DNA of 64,000 bases from JBAXPV01 sp037132075 (lineage in GTDB: Bacteria; Bacteroidota; Bacteroidia; Bacteroidales; CAIXZF01), in assembly GCA_037132075.1 (NCBI GenBank), contig JBAXPV010000001.1:124001-188000 (forward strand). Reading direction: 5' to 3'. Positions 43,354 to 53,500 of the stretch are shown piece after piece. Under the pieces are notes generated by a model, which saw nothing but the letters and a program-made list of their open reading frames with translations, was not told the origin of the DNA and did no database searches. Position numbers and translations under genes: made by a program. Each line of letters begins with the position of its first letter. The first letter of the stretch is position 1.

Positions 43354-43384
43354 AAAAGCCCTGCTTCGGTAGGGCTTTTTTTTT
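43354..43384 (+). terminator. rho-independent terminator of the cold-shock gene
   Basis: AAAAGCCCT (43354-43362) pairs with AGGGCTTTT (43371-43379), capped by a stable TTCG tetraloop closed by C-G, and followed by further T to 43384. This is the clearest terminator in the window. Confidence 0.9.
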
Positions 43385-43435
43385 GCCTATCCCAAGGATG
43401 AATGATTATTGATCATGATATTCCATCAAGCGTCT

Positions 43436-43443
43436 TATATTTG
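43436..43443 (+). promoter_or_regulatory. -7 promoter box of nhaA
   Basis: TATATTTG fits TAnnTTTG and ends 26 bp before the ATG at 43470. A TTG at 43409-43411 is 24 nt upstream, longer than the usual spacing. Confidence 0.5.
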
Positions 43444-43469
43444 TGATAACAGATTAGACATCAGGATTT

Positions 43470-44627
43470 ATGAAACTCTCGAAATTATTTAATGAATTCT
43501 TTTTCAGTGAGAAAACCGGAGGACTAATCCTGCTTGTGGTCACAATTTTGTCCTTATGCATTGCCAATTCTGGTATTGGGGATACTTACACTGCAGCCTG
43601 GAATTATCTTTTTGCCGGACATTCTTTAGTTTATTGGGTCAATGATGGACTCATGACCGTATTCTTCCTTCTCATTGGACTCGAACTGGAACGAGAAGTC
43701 TACCATGGCGAACTGTCAGATTTAAAAACAGCCAGTTTACCAATTTTAGGAGCTTTAGGGGGGATGCTAGTACCTGCCGGTATCTTTTTAGCTTTCAACT
43801 TTGGGCTTACAAGCCAAAATGGCGCCGGAATTCCGATGGCAACTGACATAGCCTTTGCAGTGGGTATATTGTCTCTCTTAGGCAACAGGGTGCCGCTTTC
43901 TCTAAAAGTATTCCTCACGGCATTAGCCGTAATTGATGACCTGGGTGCCATCCTTGTCATCGCGATCTTTTATACCAGCTCAATAGCCTTTACAAATTTA
44001 TTTATCGCTCTTGGAATCTGGGCTTTGCTGTTTTCATTAAATCGGCTCAAAGTTTATCTCCTGGCGCCCTACCTTCTTGGGGGCATCGCAATGTGGTATT
44101 TCATGTTGCATTCAGGCGTTCACGCCACGATAACGGGTGTTTTGCTGGCATTCGTAATTCCATTTGGAGACGGGAGTGACCAAACCGCTTCCTCCAGGCT
44201 TCAGCACTTCCTGCACAAACCTGTTGCCTTCCTCATACTCCCTGTTTTTGCAGCAGCAAACACCTGCATCATCATCGGCAGCGGATGGCTCAATGGCCTG
44301 GCTGCGCCCAGCAGCCTCGGAATCATCGCCGGATTAGTCATTGGCAAACCCCTGGGGATTTTTCTTTTCTCCTTTGGCGGTGTCAGCCTGGGCTTGTCAT
44401 CATTACCCGAAGATATTAATTGGAAAGCTTTGTTTGGCGCCGGAATGCTCAGTGGCATCGGGTTTACGATGTCGATTTTTATCACTTTGCTGGCTTTTCA
44501 AGACATAGACCTCATCAATATTTCAAAAATGGCAATCCTCATTGCCTCACTGGCTGCAGGCATTTCCGGATATGTTTTCTTGAAATTTTCACTCTACAAA
44601 CCACTTGATTCTGTCACTAAGGTTTGA
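43470..44627 (+). CDS. nhaA: Na+/H+ antiporter NhaA
   Basis: NhaA expels sodium in exchange for protons and controls pH and salt tolerance. The 385-residue protein has twelve helices and the family motifs DGLMTVFFLLIGLELEREVY, PMATDIAFAVGILSLLG and TALAVIDDLGAILVIAIFY; the last holds the two adjacent transport aspartates. GLSSLPEDINWKALFGAGML and GIGFTMSIFITLLAF are also conserved. Length matches E. coli NhaA (388). It is single, with its own -7 box. Confidence 0.95.
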   Translation: MKLSKLFNEFFFSEKTGGLILLVVTILSLCIANSGIGDTYTAAWNYLFAGHSLVYWVNDGLMTVFFLLIGLELEREVYHGELSDLKTASLPILGALGGMLVPAGIFLAFNFGLTSQNGAGIPMATDIAFAVGILSLLGNRVPLSLKVFLTALAVIDDLGAILVIAIFYTSSIAFTNLFIALGIWALLFSLNRLKVYLLAPYLLGGIAMWYFMLHSGVHATITGVLLAFVIPFGDGSDQTASSRLQHFLHKPVAFLILPVFAAANTCIIIGSGWLNGLAAPSSLGIIAGLVIGKPLGIFLFSFGGVSLGLSSLPEDINWKALFGAGMLSGIGFTMSIFITLLAFQDIDLINISKMAILIASLAAGISGYVFLKFSLYKPLDSVTKV

Positions 44628-44653
44628 AGTTCCTTTGTATTTCCGTACTTTTG
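44623..44653 (+). promoter_or_regulatory. promoter of the YjbR-like gene
   Basis: TTTG (44623-44626) and TACTTTTG (44646-44653) are spaced by 19 nt, an excellent match to the phylum's -33/-7 pattern. The -33 box overlaps the nhaA stop codon. The leader to the ATG at 44677 is about 18 nt. Confidence 0.75.
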
Positions 44654-44676
44654 CCCTCCATTTTTATGGCAGCGTT

Positions 44677-45036
44677 ATGAATATTGAAGAATTCCGTGAG
44701 TATTGTCTTTCCTTAAACGGAGTTACTGAAAGCATGCCATTTGGGCCAGACACATTGGTTTTCAAGGTAATGGAAAAAATGTTTGCGCTTACCAATCTCA
44801 GTGGGGATTTTAGCATCAATTTAAAGTGTGAACCGGAAAGAGCTTTGCAATTAAGAGAAGAATTTCCAGCTGTGCTCCCGGGATATCACATGAACAAGCA
44901 GCACTGGAATACTGTAATTATTGACGGAAGTATTGAAGATGAAACACTTAGATCTTGGATTGCCATTTCCTATGATCTAATTGTAGCGAGCTTACCGCAA
45001 AACAAAAAAACGCTCCTGCAATCAGGACGTTTTTAA
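44677..45036 (+). CDS. MmcQ/YjbR-family protein
   Basis: The 119-residue protein has the MmcQ/YjbR fold (double-wing, DNA-binding-like). It shows NIEEFREYCLSLNGVTESMP at the start, FGPDTLVFKVMEKMFAL, and the conserved NKQHWNTVIIDGSI near the end. Members are small cytoplasmic proteins of unclear function, sometimes called DNA-binding. I use the start at 44677, not the frame opening at 44605, because a perfect promoter lies between the two and the N-terminus then matches the family length. Confidence 0.88.
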   Translation: MNIEEFREYCLSLNGVTESMPFGPDTLVFKVMEKMFALTNLSGDFSINLKCEPERALQLREEFPAVLPGYHMNKQHWNTVIIDGSIEDETLRSWIAISYDLIVASLPQNKKTLLQSGRF

Positions 45037-45086
45037 ACTTTATCTCGCTCACAATCAGCCTCTTTCCTTTATTTTCTTAATTAATG

Positions 45087-45116
45087 TTGCGAATTCATGC
45101 TTAATGTCTAATTTTG
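45087..45116 (+). promoter_or_regulatory. promoter of the carboxyltransferase gene
   Basis: TTG (45087-45089) and TAATTTTG (45109-45116) have the 19-nt spacing of the phylum consensus. The leader to the ATG at 45172 is about 50 nt. Confidence 0.7.
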
Positions 45117-45171
45117 CATTACGTGGGGGATCATGCCCTTTTGTGTTAGATTATTCATTAAAACTTTATAT

Positions 45172-46719
45172 ATGTCTCTAAGAACTAAGACCCAGGACTT
45201 AAAGAAGCGCATGCAAGAGGCTTTGCAAGGTGGTGGCGAACAAGCCATTGAGAAGCAGAAGTCAGGCGGCAAGATGACCGCCCGAGAGCGCATCTTAGCG
45301 TTATGTGATCCTAAGTCATTCCACGAGTACGATCTTTTCGTCGAGCATGCCGGTAAGGACTTCGACATGGATAAAAAGTATCTGCCAGGTGATGGTGTTA
45401 TCACCGGGACAGGAACAATTACAGGCTTTCCTGTTGCCATTTACGCACAGGACTTTACGGTGGCCGGCGGTTCCCTTGGGTTCATGCATGCCAAGAAGAT
45501 CACCAAAATTATGGATCATGCCCTGAAGATGAAGATTCCACTGATTGGGATCAACGACAGCGGAGGTGCCCGTATCCAGGAAGGGGTAAACTCCCTGGCT
45601 GGTTATGGCGAGATCTTTTACAGGAACACCCAGGCTAGTGGCCTGATTCCCCAGATCAGCGTGATCCTCGGCCCTTGTGCCGGAGGTGCAGTCTACTCCC
45701 CTGCCCTCACCGATTTTGTCTTCGTTGTCGACAAAATCTCGAAGATGTTTATCACTGGCCCTGAAGTCATTAAGACAGTTCTCGGCGAAGAAATCTCTAT
45801 GGAAGCCCTGGGCGGTGCACGGGTTCAATGCGAAGTTACCGGGAATGCCCACTTTTTTGCCCTAAGCGAACAAGAATGCTTTGACCAGATCAAACAGCTT
45901 ATCTCCTTTATTCCATGGAATAATGATAAGAAAGCTGATACTTTCCCCAAGAAACCACCACGCACCCGTTCATATAAAATTGATGACATCATGCCATCAG
46001 ATCCCAAGACGCCTTATGATGTCAGGGATGTGATTCGTGCGATTGTAGATGACAGTGAATTCCTGGAAGTACAGGAGCTTTTTGCCAGAAATATGGTGAT
46101 TGGTTTTGCCAGGGTTAGCGGCGATACTGTTGGTTTTGTAGCCAACCAGCCACTTGTACTGGCCGGCGTCCTCGACGTGGATTCGTCTGACAAAGCCGCC
46201 CGTTTCATCCGTTTCTGTGATGCTTTTAATGTGCCTTTGGTTACCCTCGTTGACTTACCCGGCTACCTGCCTGGTATCGACCAGGAACATGCCGGGGTCA
46301 TCCGTCACGGGGCCAAGGTATTGTACGCTTATTCAGAAGCTACCGTTCCCAAGATCACCTTCATCCTCCGCAAAGCTTACGGTGGCGGTTATATCGCCAT
46401 GTGCTCCTCGCACCTCAGGGCTGACTTTGTATTTGCCTGGCCAACTGCGGAAATCGCCGTAATGGGACCTGAAGGCGCTGCCAATATCATCTTCCGTTCC
46501 GAGATCAATGCTTCTGAGAACCCGGAAGAGGTTCGTAAAGCCAAGATCAAAGAGTATAAAAAGAAATTTGCCAATCCATTTGTGGCTGCAGCCTATGGCT
46601 ATATTGATGCTGTAATAGAGCCCAATGAGACGAGACATCATCTGATTCATGCGCTGGAAATCTCCAGGCACAAGACTGTCAGACGTTCACAGAAAAAACA
46701 CGGGATTCCTCCATTCTAA
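45172..46719 (+). CDS. acyl-CoA carboxylase carboxyltransferase subunit (PccB/MmdA type)
   Basis: The 515-residue protein is a biotin-dependent carboxyltransferase with two crotonase-like halves. Typical segments are GGKMTARERILALCDPKSFH, GGSLGFMHAKKITKIMDHAL, INDSGGARIQEGVNSLAGYG, LGPCAGGAVYSPALTDF and, in the second half, LVDLPGYLPGIDQEHAGVIR and RKAYGGGYIAM. It acts on propionyl-CoA, or on methylmalonyl-CoA in Na+-pumping decarboxylases; sequence alone does not separate these. I chose 45172 because MSLRTKTQDLKKRMQEA fits the family start and a good promoter lies upstream. A biotin carrier gene follows by 11 bp. No biotin carboxylase or membrane decarboxylase subunit lies in the window. Confidence 0.93.
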   Translation: MSLRTKTQDLKKRMQEALQGGGEQAIEKQKSGGKMTARERILALCDPKSFHEYDLFVEHAGKDFDMDKKYLPGDGVITGTGTITGFPVAIYAQDFTVAGGSLGFMHAKKITKIMDHALKMKIPLIGINDSGGARIQEGVNSLAGYGEIFYRNTQASGLIPQISVILGPCAGGAVYSPALTDFVFVVDKISKMFITGPEVIKTVLGEEISMEALGGARVQCEVTGNAHFFALSEQECFDQIKQLISFIPWNNDKKADTFPKKPPRTRSYKIDDIMPSDPKTPYDVRDVIRAIVDDSEFLEVQELFARNMVIGFARVSGDTVGFVANQPLVLAGVLDVDSSDKAARFIRFCDAFNVPLVTLVDLPGYLPGIDQEHAGVIRHGAKVLYAYSEATVPKITFILRKAYGGGYIAMCSSHLRADFVFAWPTAEIAVMGPEGAANIIFRSEINASENPEEVRKAKIKEYKKKFANPFVAAAYGYIDAVIEPNETRHHLIHALEISRHKTVRRSQKKHGIPPF

Positions 46720-46730
46720 ATCGACAGGCA

Positions 46731-47069
46731 ATGACTAAAGCTAAAAAGGAAAAAACAGAGCAAGATCCCTTTATTGATCTTGCTGTTGAAGAAGGTGTTT
46801 ACAGAACTTTGACGACGCGCAATTTTGAACGCCGGATACCCTACAAACCTATTGACCCGAACAAACTTACCGCTTTCATCCCAGGTACCATCAAAAAAAT
46901 GGCTACCGCCAAAGGAAAAAAGGTAAAGAAGGGTGATGTCTTATGCATGCTTGATGCCATGAAGATGAACAACCTGATCCTGGCCCCTTTCGACGGAACC
47001 ATTAAAGATGTGTTTGTAAAAGACGGGGATAAAGTTGAGAAGAATCAGGTGTTGGTGGAGATGAAGTGA
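46731..47069 (+). CDS. biotin carboxyl carrier protein subunit
   Basis: The 112-residue protein ends in a biotinyl domain. The biotinylated lysine is Lys78 in DAMKMNN, within the hammerhead KGDVLCMLDAMKMNNLILAP, and the mirror half is GTIKDVFVKDGDKVEKNQVL. The N-terminal 45 residues (VEEGVYRTLTTRNFERRIPY) are typical of carriers that belong to acyl-CoA carboxylases of this phylum. It follows the carboxyltransferase gene by 11 bp and certainly works with it, carrying the carboxyl group on biotin between carboxylase or decarboxylase partners encoded elsewhere. Confidence 0.93.
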   Translation: MTKAKKEKTEQDPFIDLAVEEGVYRTLTTRNFERRIPYKPIDPNKLTAFIPGTIKKMATAKGKKVKKGDVLCMLDAMKMNNLILAPFDGTIKDVFVKDGDKVEKNQVLVEMK

Positions 47070-47114
47070 GGGTGATGGGGTAATGGGAAAACGTTGAGAA
47101 CGTCAACGGGCATA

Positions 47115-47139
47115 TGCGCATACGACCATTTGCGCATAC
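47115..47139. repeat. short direct repeat TGCGCATAC with nearby dyad
   Basis: TGCGCATAC occurs at 47115-47123 and 47131-47139. Just upstream, GTTGA and TCAAC flank GAACG (about 47092-47106), and a GGTGATGGGG word lies at 47071. The space between the biotin carrier gene and the next gene is thus a small word element. Confidence 0.45.
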
Positions 47140-47178
47140 CTTACAACGGACAATAAACATCCTTTTATCTCAACTGAT

Positions 47179-47539
47179 ATGAAAATATTTTTTTCTCTCT
47201 CTTTTACTGAGCGTCTTGCTCAATACAGCCCTGATCGCCCAGGTTAAGGTATATAAAGGGACCTCGACCTATAGCAGTGATTTACTATTCACAATAACCG
47301 ATGGGAAGGTGTTTAAGGAAACCTCAAGCTACCAATCAGGCATCTTGATGACCAGCCGAGACCACAAAATATACAAAGGCACCTCATCTTATAATTCTGA
47401 CATCCTGGCTACGATCCGCGACAATAAAGTCTATGTAGGCAGCTCCAGCTACAATTCCGACATTGAGCTCAGCATGGATAGCGATCTTACCATAGAAGAG
47501 TTTGTAGGCGTTTGGTATGGGGTGAAGTATTCTTATTGA
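47179..47539 (+). CDS. small secreted repeat protein; signal peptide broken by a T7 frameshift
   Basis: From base 47216 onward a frame encodes four imperfect repeats of about 23 residues around KVYKGTSSYNSDILATIRDN (VYKGTSTYSSDLLFTI, VFKETSSYQSGILMT, IYKGTSSYNSDILAT, VYVGSSSYNSDIELS), then EEFVGVWYGVKYSY. This resembles five-bladed beta-flower-like repeat proteins known from Bacteroidota. The frame has no good ATG. The ATG at 47179 starts a signal peptide in another frame: with one T fewer in the seven-T run 47188-47194 it would read MKIFFLSLLLSVLLNTALIA and join the repeats. The extra T is a sequencing error, a phase-variable tract or an inactivating mutation. The gene converges with the giant protein gene, 18 bp away. 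Confidence 0.6.
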
Positions 47540-47557
47540 AATCGTTAGGACGTTTCC

Positions 47558-50500
47558 TTAGTCTCTGACTATTTTCAAGTAATGATTACCTTCTTCTCCA
47601 ATTTTCAGAAAATACATACCACTTGAATAAGCCCGCATGTCTATCACCGTCTGTTCTGAGACAATAACACCTGTATAGATCTTATTTCCAGATTGCCCAT
47701 AAATTAAAAGCACCTCTCCCAGGTATTCTGGATCTACAATTAGTTTTATTTCATTAACGAACGGATTTGGGTATACTTTTACCTGATCTGGCAGATATTC
47801 TTCAATTCCGATATATTGCATCGTCAAATATAAAGTAATAACACTGTCACATCCATTGAAATTAGGAATAGTCTGTGTATAGATTCCACTTAAGCTGTAA
47901 TTCTGGCCATTTAGTGCATATGAATTAAGTGCGGTGTCATATAAAGTCGATGATGTATTTTCCAGCACATCAACTGTCACGGTATCGGCATTAATACATC
48001 CGTGGACATCAGAGCCCGTAACAACATAAATATCAGACTGTGTAGGCGTAAAAGCGATATTGTTTTGCACTGAATTATTCCAACTATAGGTTATTCCTCC
48101 CGATGCAGATAAAATTACAGATCCACCGGGACAGATATTTTGGTCAGGTCCACCATAAATAACAGGCAAAGGATTAACCACAACTACTACTTCGTCTGTA
48201 TTAATACACCCAAGGCTATCGGTACCGATAACAGTATACGTATTTGTCTGTACAGGTGCGAACGGAATATTGTTAATAACTGAATCACTCCACATATATG
48301 ATACACCACCAGATCCAGATAAAATAATCATCTGACCCTCGCATAATACAGTATCAATACCAGCAATTATCAAAGGCAGATCTAAGATCGTTACCGTTAA
48401 TTGCGCCGTGTTTGAGCACAGTGTTGAACTATCAAAAGCTGTAAGAGTATAGGTTAACGTTTGATTGGGTGTAAAAGCCACTCCATTCTGGACTGAATTG
48501 TTCCACGTATAGCTATCTCCATTACCGCTAGCATTAAGGATTAGGCTTGACCCGATACAGACATGCTGGTTGCCCGGGGAAATAATAGTTGGAAGTGATT
48601 TGACAGTTACCAAAACATCATCAGTATTCATACATCCATTACTTCCAGTCCCGGTGACGCTATAGCTGCCTGTGGAAGTCGGAATAAAACTTACGCTATT
48701 GCTTACGCCGTTGCTCCAGACATAGTTATTTCCTCCAGATGCAACTAATGTTATACTGTCGCCAAAACAGATCTCGTGGTCCTGTCCTGCATTGATAGAA
48801 GGCAATCCTTTAACATTAACAAGAACCTGGTCCTTGTTTTTACAGCCATACTGATCAGTTCCAGTAACAGTATAAGTAGTATTTCCTAATGGAGCAATAA
48901 AGGGAGTGCTATTGGTAACACCATTATTCCAAATATACGTGCTTGCACCTGAACCACTCAATATTATTTGATGACCAGCACAAACTGTAGTGTCATTACC
49001 CGCACCGACAGATGGCTTAGGATGAACGGTAACGACAACCTGGTCAGTTGATTGACATCCCGCTGATTCAGTAGCTATTACAGTGAAGGTAGTGGTCTGA
49101 TTTATAACAAATGGAACAGTATTTACAACAGAGTTATTCCAACTGATTAAAGCCCCACTACTTGCACCAGTAGCCGCAAGCATTATAGTATCTCCTGCAC
49201 AGACCGCCAGGTCTGCCCCTGCATTTACTGACAAAACATTCACATTAAAGGTTGCCATTCCCTGGCAACCATTAATGGTAGATTGGGCTGTATAAACTGT
49301 TGAAATAGGAGGAGATACAAAAGGATTAAATGCCCAGGGATTAGACAATCCGGTAGCAGGTGTCCATGTATAACAACCACCACCGCTAGCAGAAAGTTGC
49401 GTAAGAGTTCCTAAACAGATATCATGCTGACCACTAATTACAATATTAGGAACTAAAACCACCGAAACTTTCACTTTCTTCTGACTTGAACAGTTACCAG
49501 TTATACCTGTAACGGTATAAGTAGTTGTATTAATAGGGTTTGCCATTGGGTTTGAGACGGTGCTGCTATTTAAACCCGTTGTTGGTGCCCATAAATAAAT
49601 TGACGCACCGCCCGCTGTTAAATTTAAACTGGACCCTTTACAAATATTACCTCCTGCACCTACGGTCAAATTAGGAGAAGCTGTAACATTGATGGTCACA
49701 TTTGATGAAGACGAACATCCATTTGATGTACCTGTAACTGTGTATGTCCTGGTAATAGTTGGGGTTGAGACCGGGGAAGATACAGTCGTACTATTTAAAT
49801 CAAACGCAGGAGCCCAGGAATAACTTGTCGCACCATTTGCAACCAGACTGACACTCTCGCCCGAACAGATATTCGTGAAAGATGCATTTAAATTGAGGGC
49901 TGGATTGGGATATACAGTTATATTCGCGGTTGCCGAACACCCGTTTGAAGTGCCTGTAACGGTATATACAGAAGTTCCGGTTATTGTTGCAACAGGATTC
50001 GCAATGGTTGTGTTACTCAATCCGCCTGAAGGAGTCCAGCTGTAGGATTGAGCACCATTTGCCTGCAAAGTAAGCCCAGAACAGAAGCTGACGTTATTCT
50101 GATTTATACTTACAACAGGCAATGGATTAACTGTTACAATAATTGTCTTTGTGGCTGTGCATCCGCCAAGAGTTCCTGTCACAGTATATGTAGTGGTTGC
50201 AACCGGAGTTGCAAGGGGATTTGAAATAACCGTACTACTTAGACCCGTTGCTGGAGCCCAGGCATAAGTTGTTGCTCCTGTGGCGCTTAAATTTGCAGAA
50301 AGACCAGCGCAAATTGAAATATTAGGACAAACGGCCAAAGGTATTCCCTGTGAAATACTAAAAGAAGCATTGCTTTGATCGGTATTAGCTGGGACACTCA
50401 CATTAGTAACCTTAACCAGACAAGTCAAGGAAATAGAATTTGGAATCGTCCAACTATAACTACCAGTAAGTGTTGCAGGATAGTTTGTTACTATTTGCGT

Positions 50501-53500
50501 CCATGTTGTGCCACCATTTGCAGAATATTCCAATTTATAATTCGCAGACGCTGTTAAACTTGTCCAAGTAATATTTTTAATGGTACATGCAGGCCAGATC
50601 TCGCCTCCATTTGGGGCTGTAACGACAACATTCTGAGGCGTATTGATAATTGATGAGGCGACATCGCTGTTATCAAATTTACAATTAGTAGCAGTAAAAT
50701 CCTCCACACGAATTTTTAAATTGGCAGTAATAAGTCCTGCAGGAATGGTCCATGCATAAGAACTTGTCGATATACTTATATTATAAGCGATTACGTTCCA
50801 TGTCACACCACCATCTGATGAGTACTTAACATTATATAATCCGCTTACACCCGCCTCAGTCCAGGTGATATTCATCACACTCCCGGCAGAATATACCCCG
50901 CCAAAATTAGGTTGTGTAATAGTTATTGGCTGCAACACTGTAAAGGGAGCATTACTAACATCAAATTTCGTTATGGTAACAGCATCAGTTATTTTTATCA
51001 AGCAGTTTGCAGACTGAATACTACTGACAATCAGCCAATTATAAGCAATTGACCCAGTAGTGACATTAGGTACTGGGACGTAAGCGGACTCAATCACCGA
51101 CCAAGTAGCCCCATTATCCGTTGAAAACTCAATTTTGTATGTTCCTGAGCAATTCGCAACATTCCAATTCAAAGTGGTGGCAGTGCAACCATTGAGAATT
51201 TCCCCGCCATCCGGGTTTGTCACGACGACAGCTGGTGATATCGAAAAATTAACATCACTAACGTCAAACATATTCGCATTTGATGTGTTAGATGCCCTGA
51301 CCAGGCAATATACAGAAGGAGTATTGGGGATAGTCCAACCATATGCACCTGTACTAGCATTTGTTGAGGCCACGATGGTAGTCCAGGTCGATCCGTTATT
51401 AATTGAATATTCCAATTTAATGGTACCTATTGTCCCATTTGTTATGGTCCACTGAATAGTTGGTACGGAACCTATAGCATATATTACGTTGGTATTTGGA
51501 GATGTTACAGTGATAACAGGTACTTGTGCTGAGATCGTAAATACAGAAGCACTTTGATCATATTTACAAGCATTAGCTGTTTCAAATATTTTTACAAGAC
51601 AAGTTGTTGAAACGGTATTGGGTACTGTCCAAGCGTAAGTACCAGCAGACGCAAGTGTTGTAGTTGAGATATTAGTCCAACTTGTGCCGTTATTTGTTGA
51701 ATATTGCAAGGTAATTGCTCCAGAAATTTCAGGTGCAGACCAGCTAATGTTTTTTATTGAATTTACTTGCCATACCTCTCCTCCATTTGCAGAAAACAAT
51801 GTAAACTGACTATTACCGAAAATGCTAAAGGGTGCGTTGCTATTGTCATTTACATAAGAAAGTGCTATATCTGTTATTCTAACCTGGCAATTGGAGGAAT
51901 TGACATTATTGGGAATTGACCACGTATATGAGTTTCCCGAAGTTGAGTTACTTAAAGTAGTCCATATGGTCCCATCAAAAGTGACTTCAATTTTTACATT
52001 ATTTGCGGTTCCCACCTTATTCCAAGTAATATTATATGTGTTACACCCAATCAAATCTTCGCTTCCGTTGGGTGTCAGCAAAACCACAACAGGTGTAACT
52101 ATCAAGAATGTGACATCACTTATGTCGAAAACACTAGAATTGGCTACATCTGAGACTCTAACCCTGCAATTTGGAGAAGGCGTATTCGGGACTGTCCAGG
52201 CTTGTGTCCCATCATTTGGTGTTGAGGTTTCTGCGGTAGCCCATGTACTTCCATTATCCAGAGAATATTCAATTTTTACATTATTTGAAGGATAATTGGG
52301 ATAGGTCCATGCAAAATTATGGACAGAGCCGGAATACCATGTTTCCGTGGTATTGGGAGAGGTCACTGTGATTGCATGAATGGAGGGTTCAATCGCAAAT
52401 TTCGCATTACTTGCATCTACTTTACAGCCTGCAGCACCGGAACTTGTTTCGAAAGCTCTGACTAAACAATTTATGCTTGGTGTATTTGGAATCGTCCAGG
52501 CATACGAAAGCGTGGACGCATTAACACCTGTCGCAACTGTGGTCCAACTTGTACCATTATCAATAGAATAGGCCAGAGTAAGTGTTCCAATTGTCCCATT
52601 TGTAATCCAAGTTATGTTGTGAGTAGGCCCTCCGACCTGCCATGACTCATTCCCATTTGGTGAAGTAAGGCTAATTGATGGGACAATTGTAAAAACACTA
52701 TTACTGAGGTCAGAAACTAAAGTCGTCAAATCCGTAGTACGCAATAAACATTGCGCAGAGGATATATTGGGAACGGTCCAATTATAAGTCGAACCTGTAA
52801 GATTCGTAGCAATCAATATCCAAGTAGAACCATTGTCCAAAGAATATTCCAATTTTGTGTTCCCTGTGGTTCCGCACTTTAACCAGGCAATAGTAAGCGT
52901 CGTACAACCCACATAAGTGCTCCCTCCGTTTGGTGTAGTTACATAGGAATTTATTGGAGGAATCGTAAAATCGGCATTGCTGACATCAAAAGTTGAAGAA
53001 TAATTGGGGTCGCTTATCCTTACAAGACAAAGGGACGAAGGCACTGAAGGAACTGTCCACGCTTGAGATCCGTCGTTTGGCGTACTGGCTAAATAGGTGG
53101 ACCAGGTAGCCCCATGATTTGTGCTGTATTCAATTTTCACATTTCCATATGCTCCGGAAGTCGGGAGATAAGTTGAAATCCAAGTAATATTATTAGAACT
53201 TCCCGCACACCACGAAACAGTTATATCTGGAGCTGTCACAGTAATAGTAGCTTGTGGAATTGTAAAATTGACATCACTTATATCCAGGATCTGATTTGTA
53301 CATGCACTACTCACCCTTATCTTTGCCGTAGTAGAAGGAACCGTCGCACTTTGAACCCATGATTGGCTGCCATCATTAGGAGTATTCGCTATTATCGAAG
53401 ACCAATTTGCTCCGCCATCAAGGGATAAATCAATATTTACATTGGAACCTGAAGACAGGTTCGAACTTGTCCATGTTATAGTCTGCGTGGAATACTGTGG

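Noticed and set aside
44605..44676. Upstream extension of the YjbR-like gene
   Set aside because: It overlaps nhaA and contains the promoter boxes.
45133..45171. Upstream extension of the carboxyltransferase gene
   Set aside because: The family start matches 45172; the earlier ATG adds 13 unrelated residues.
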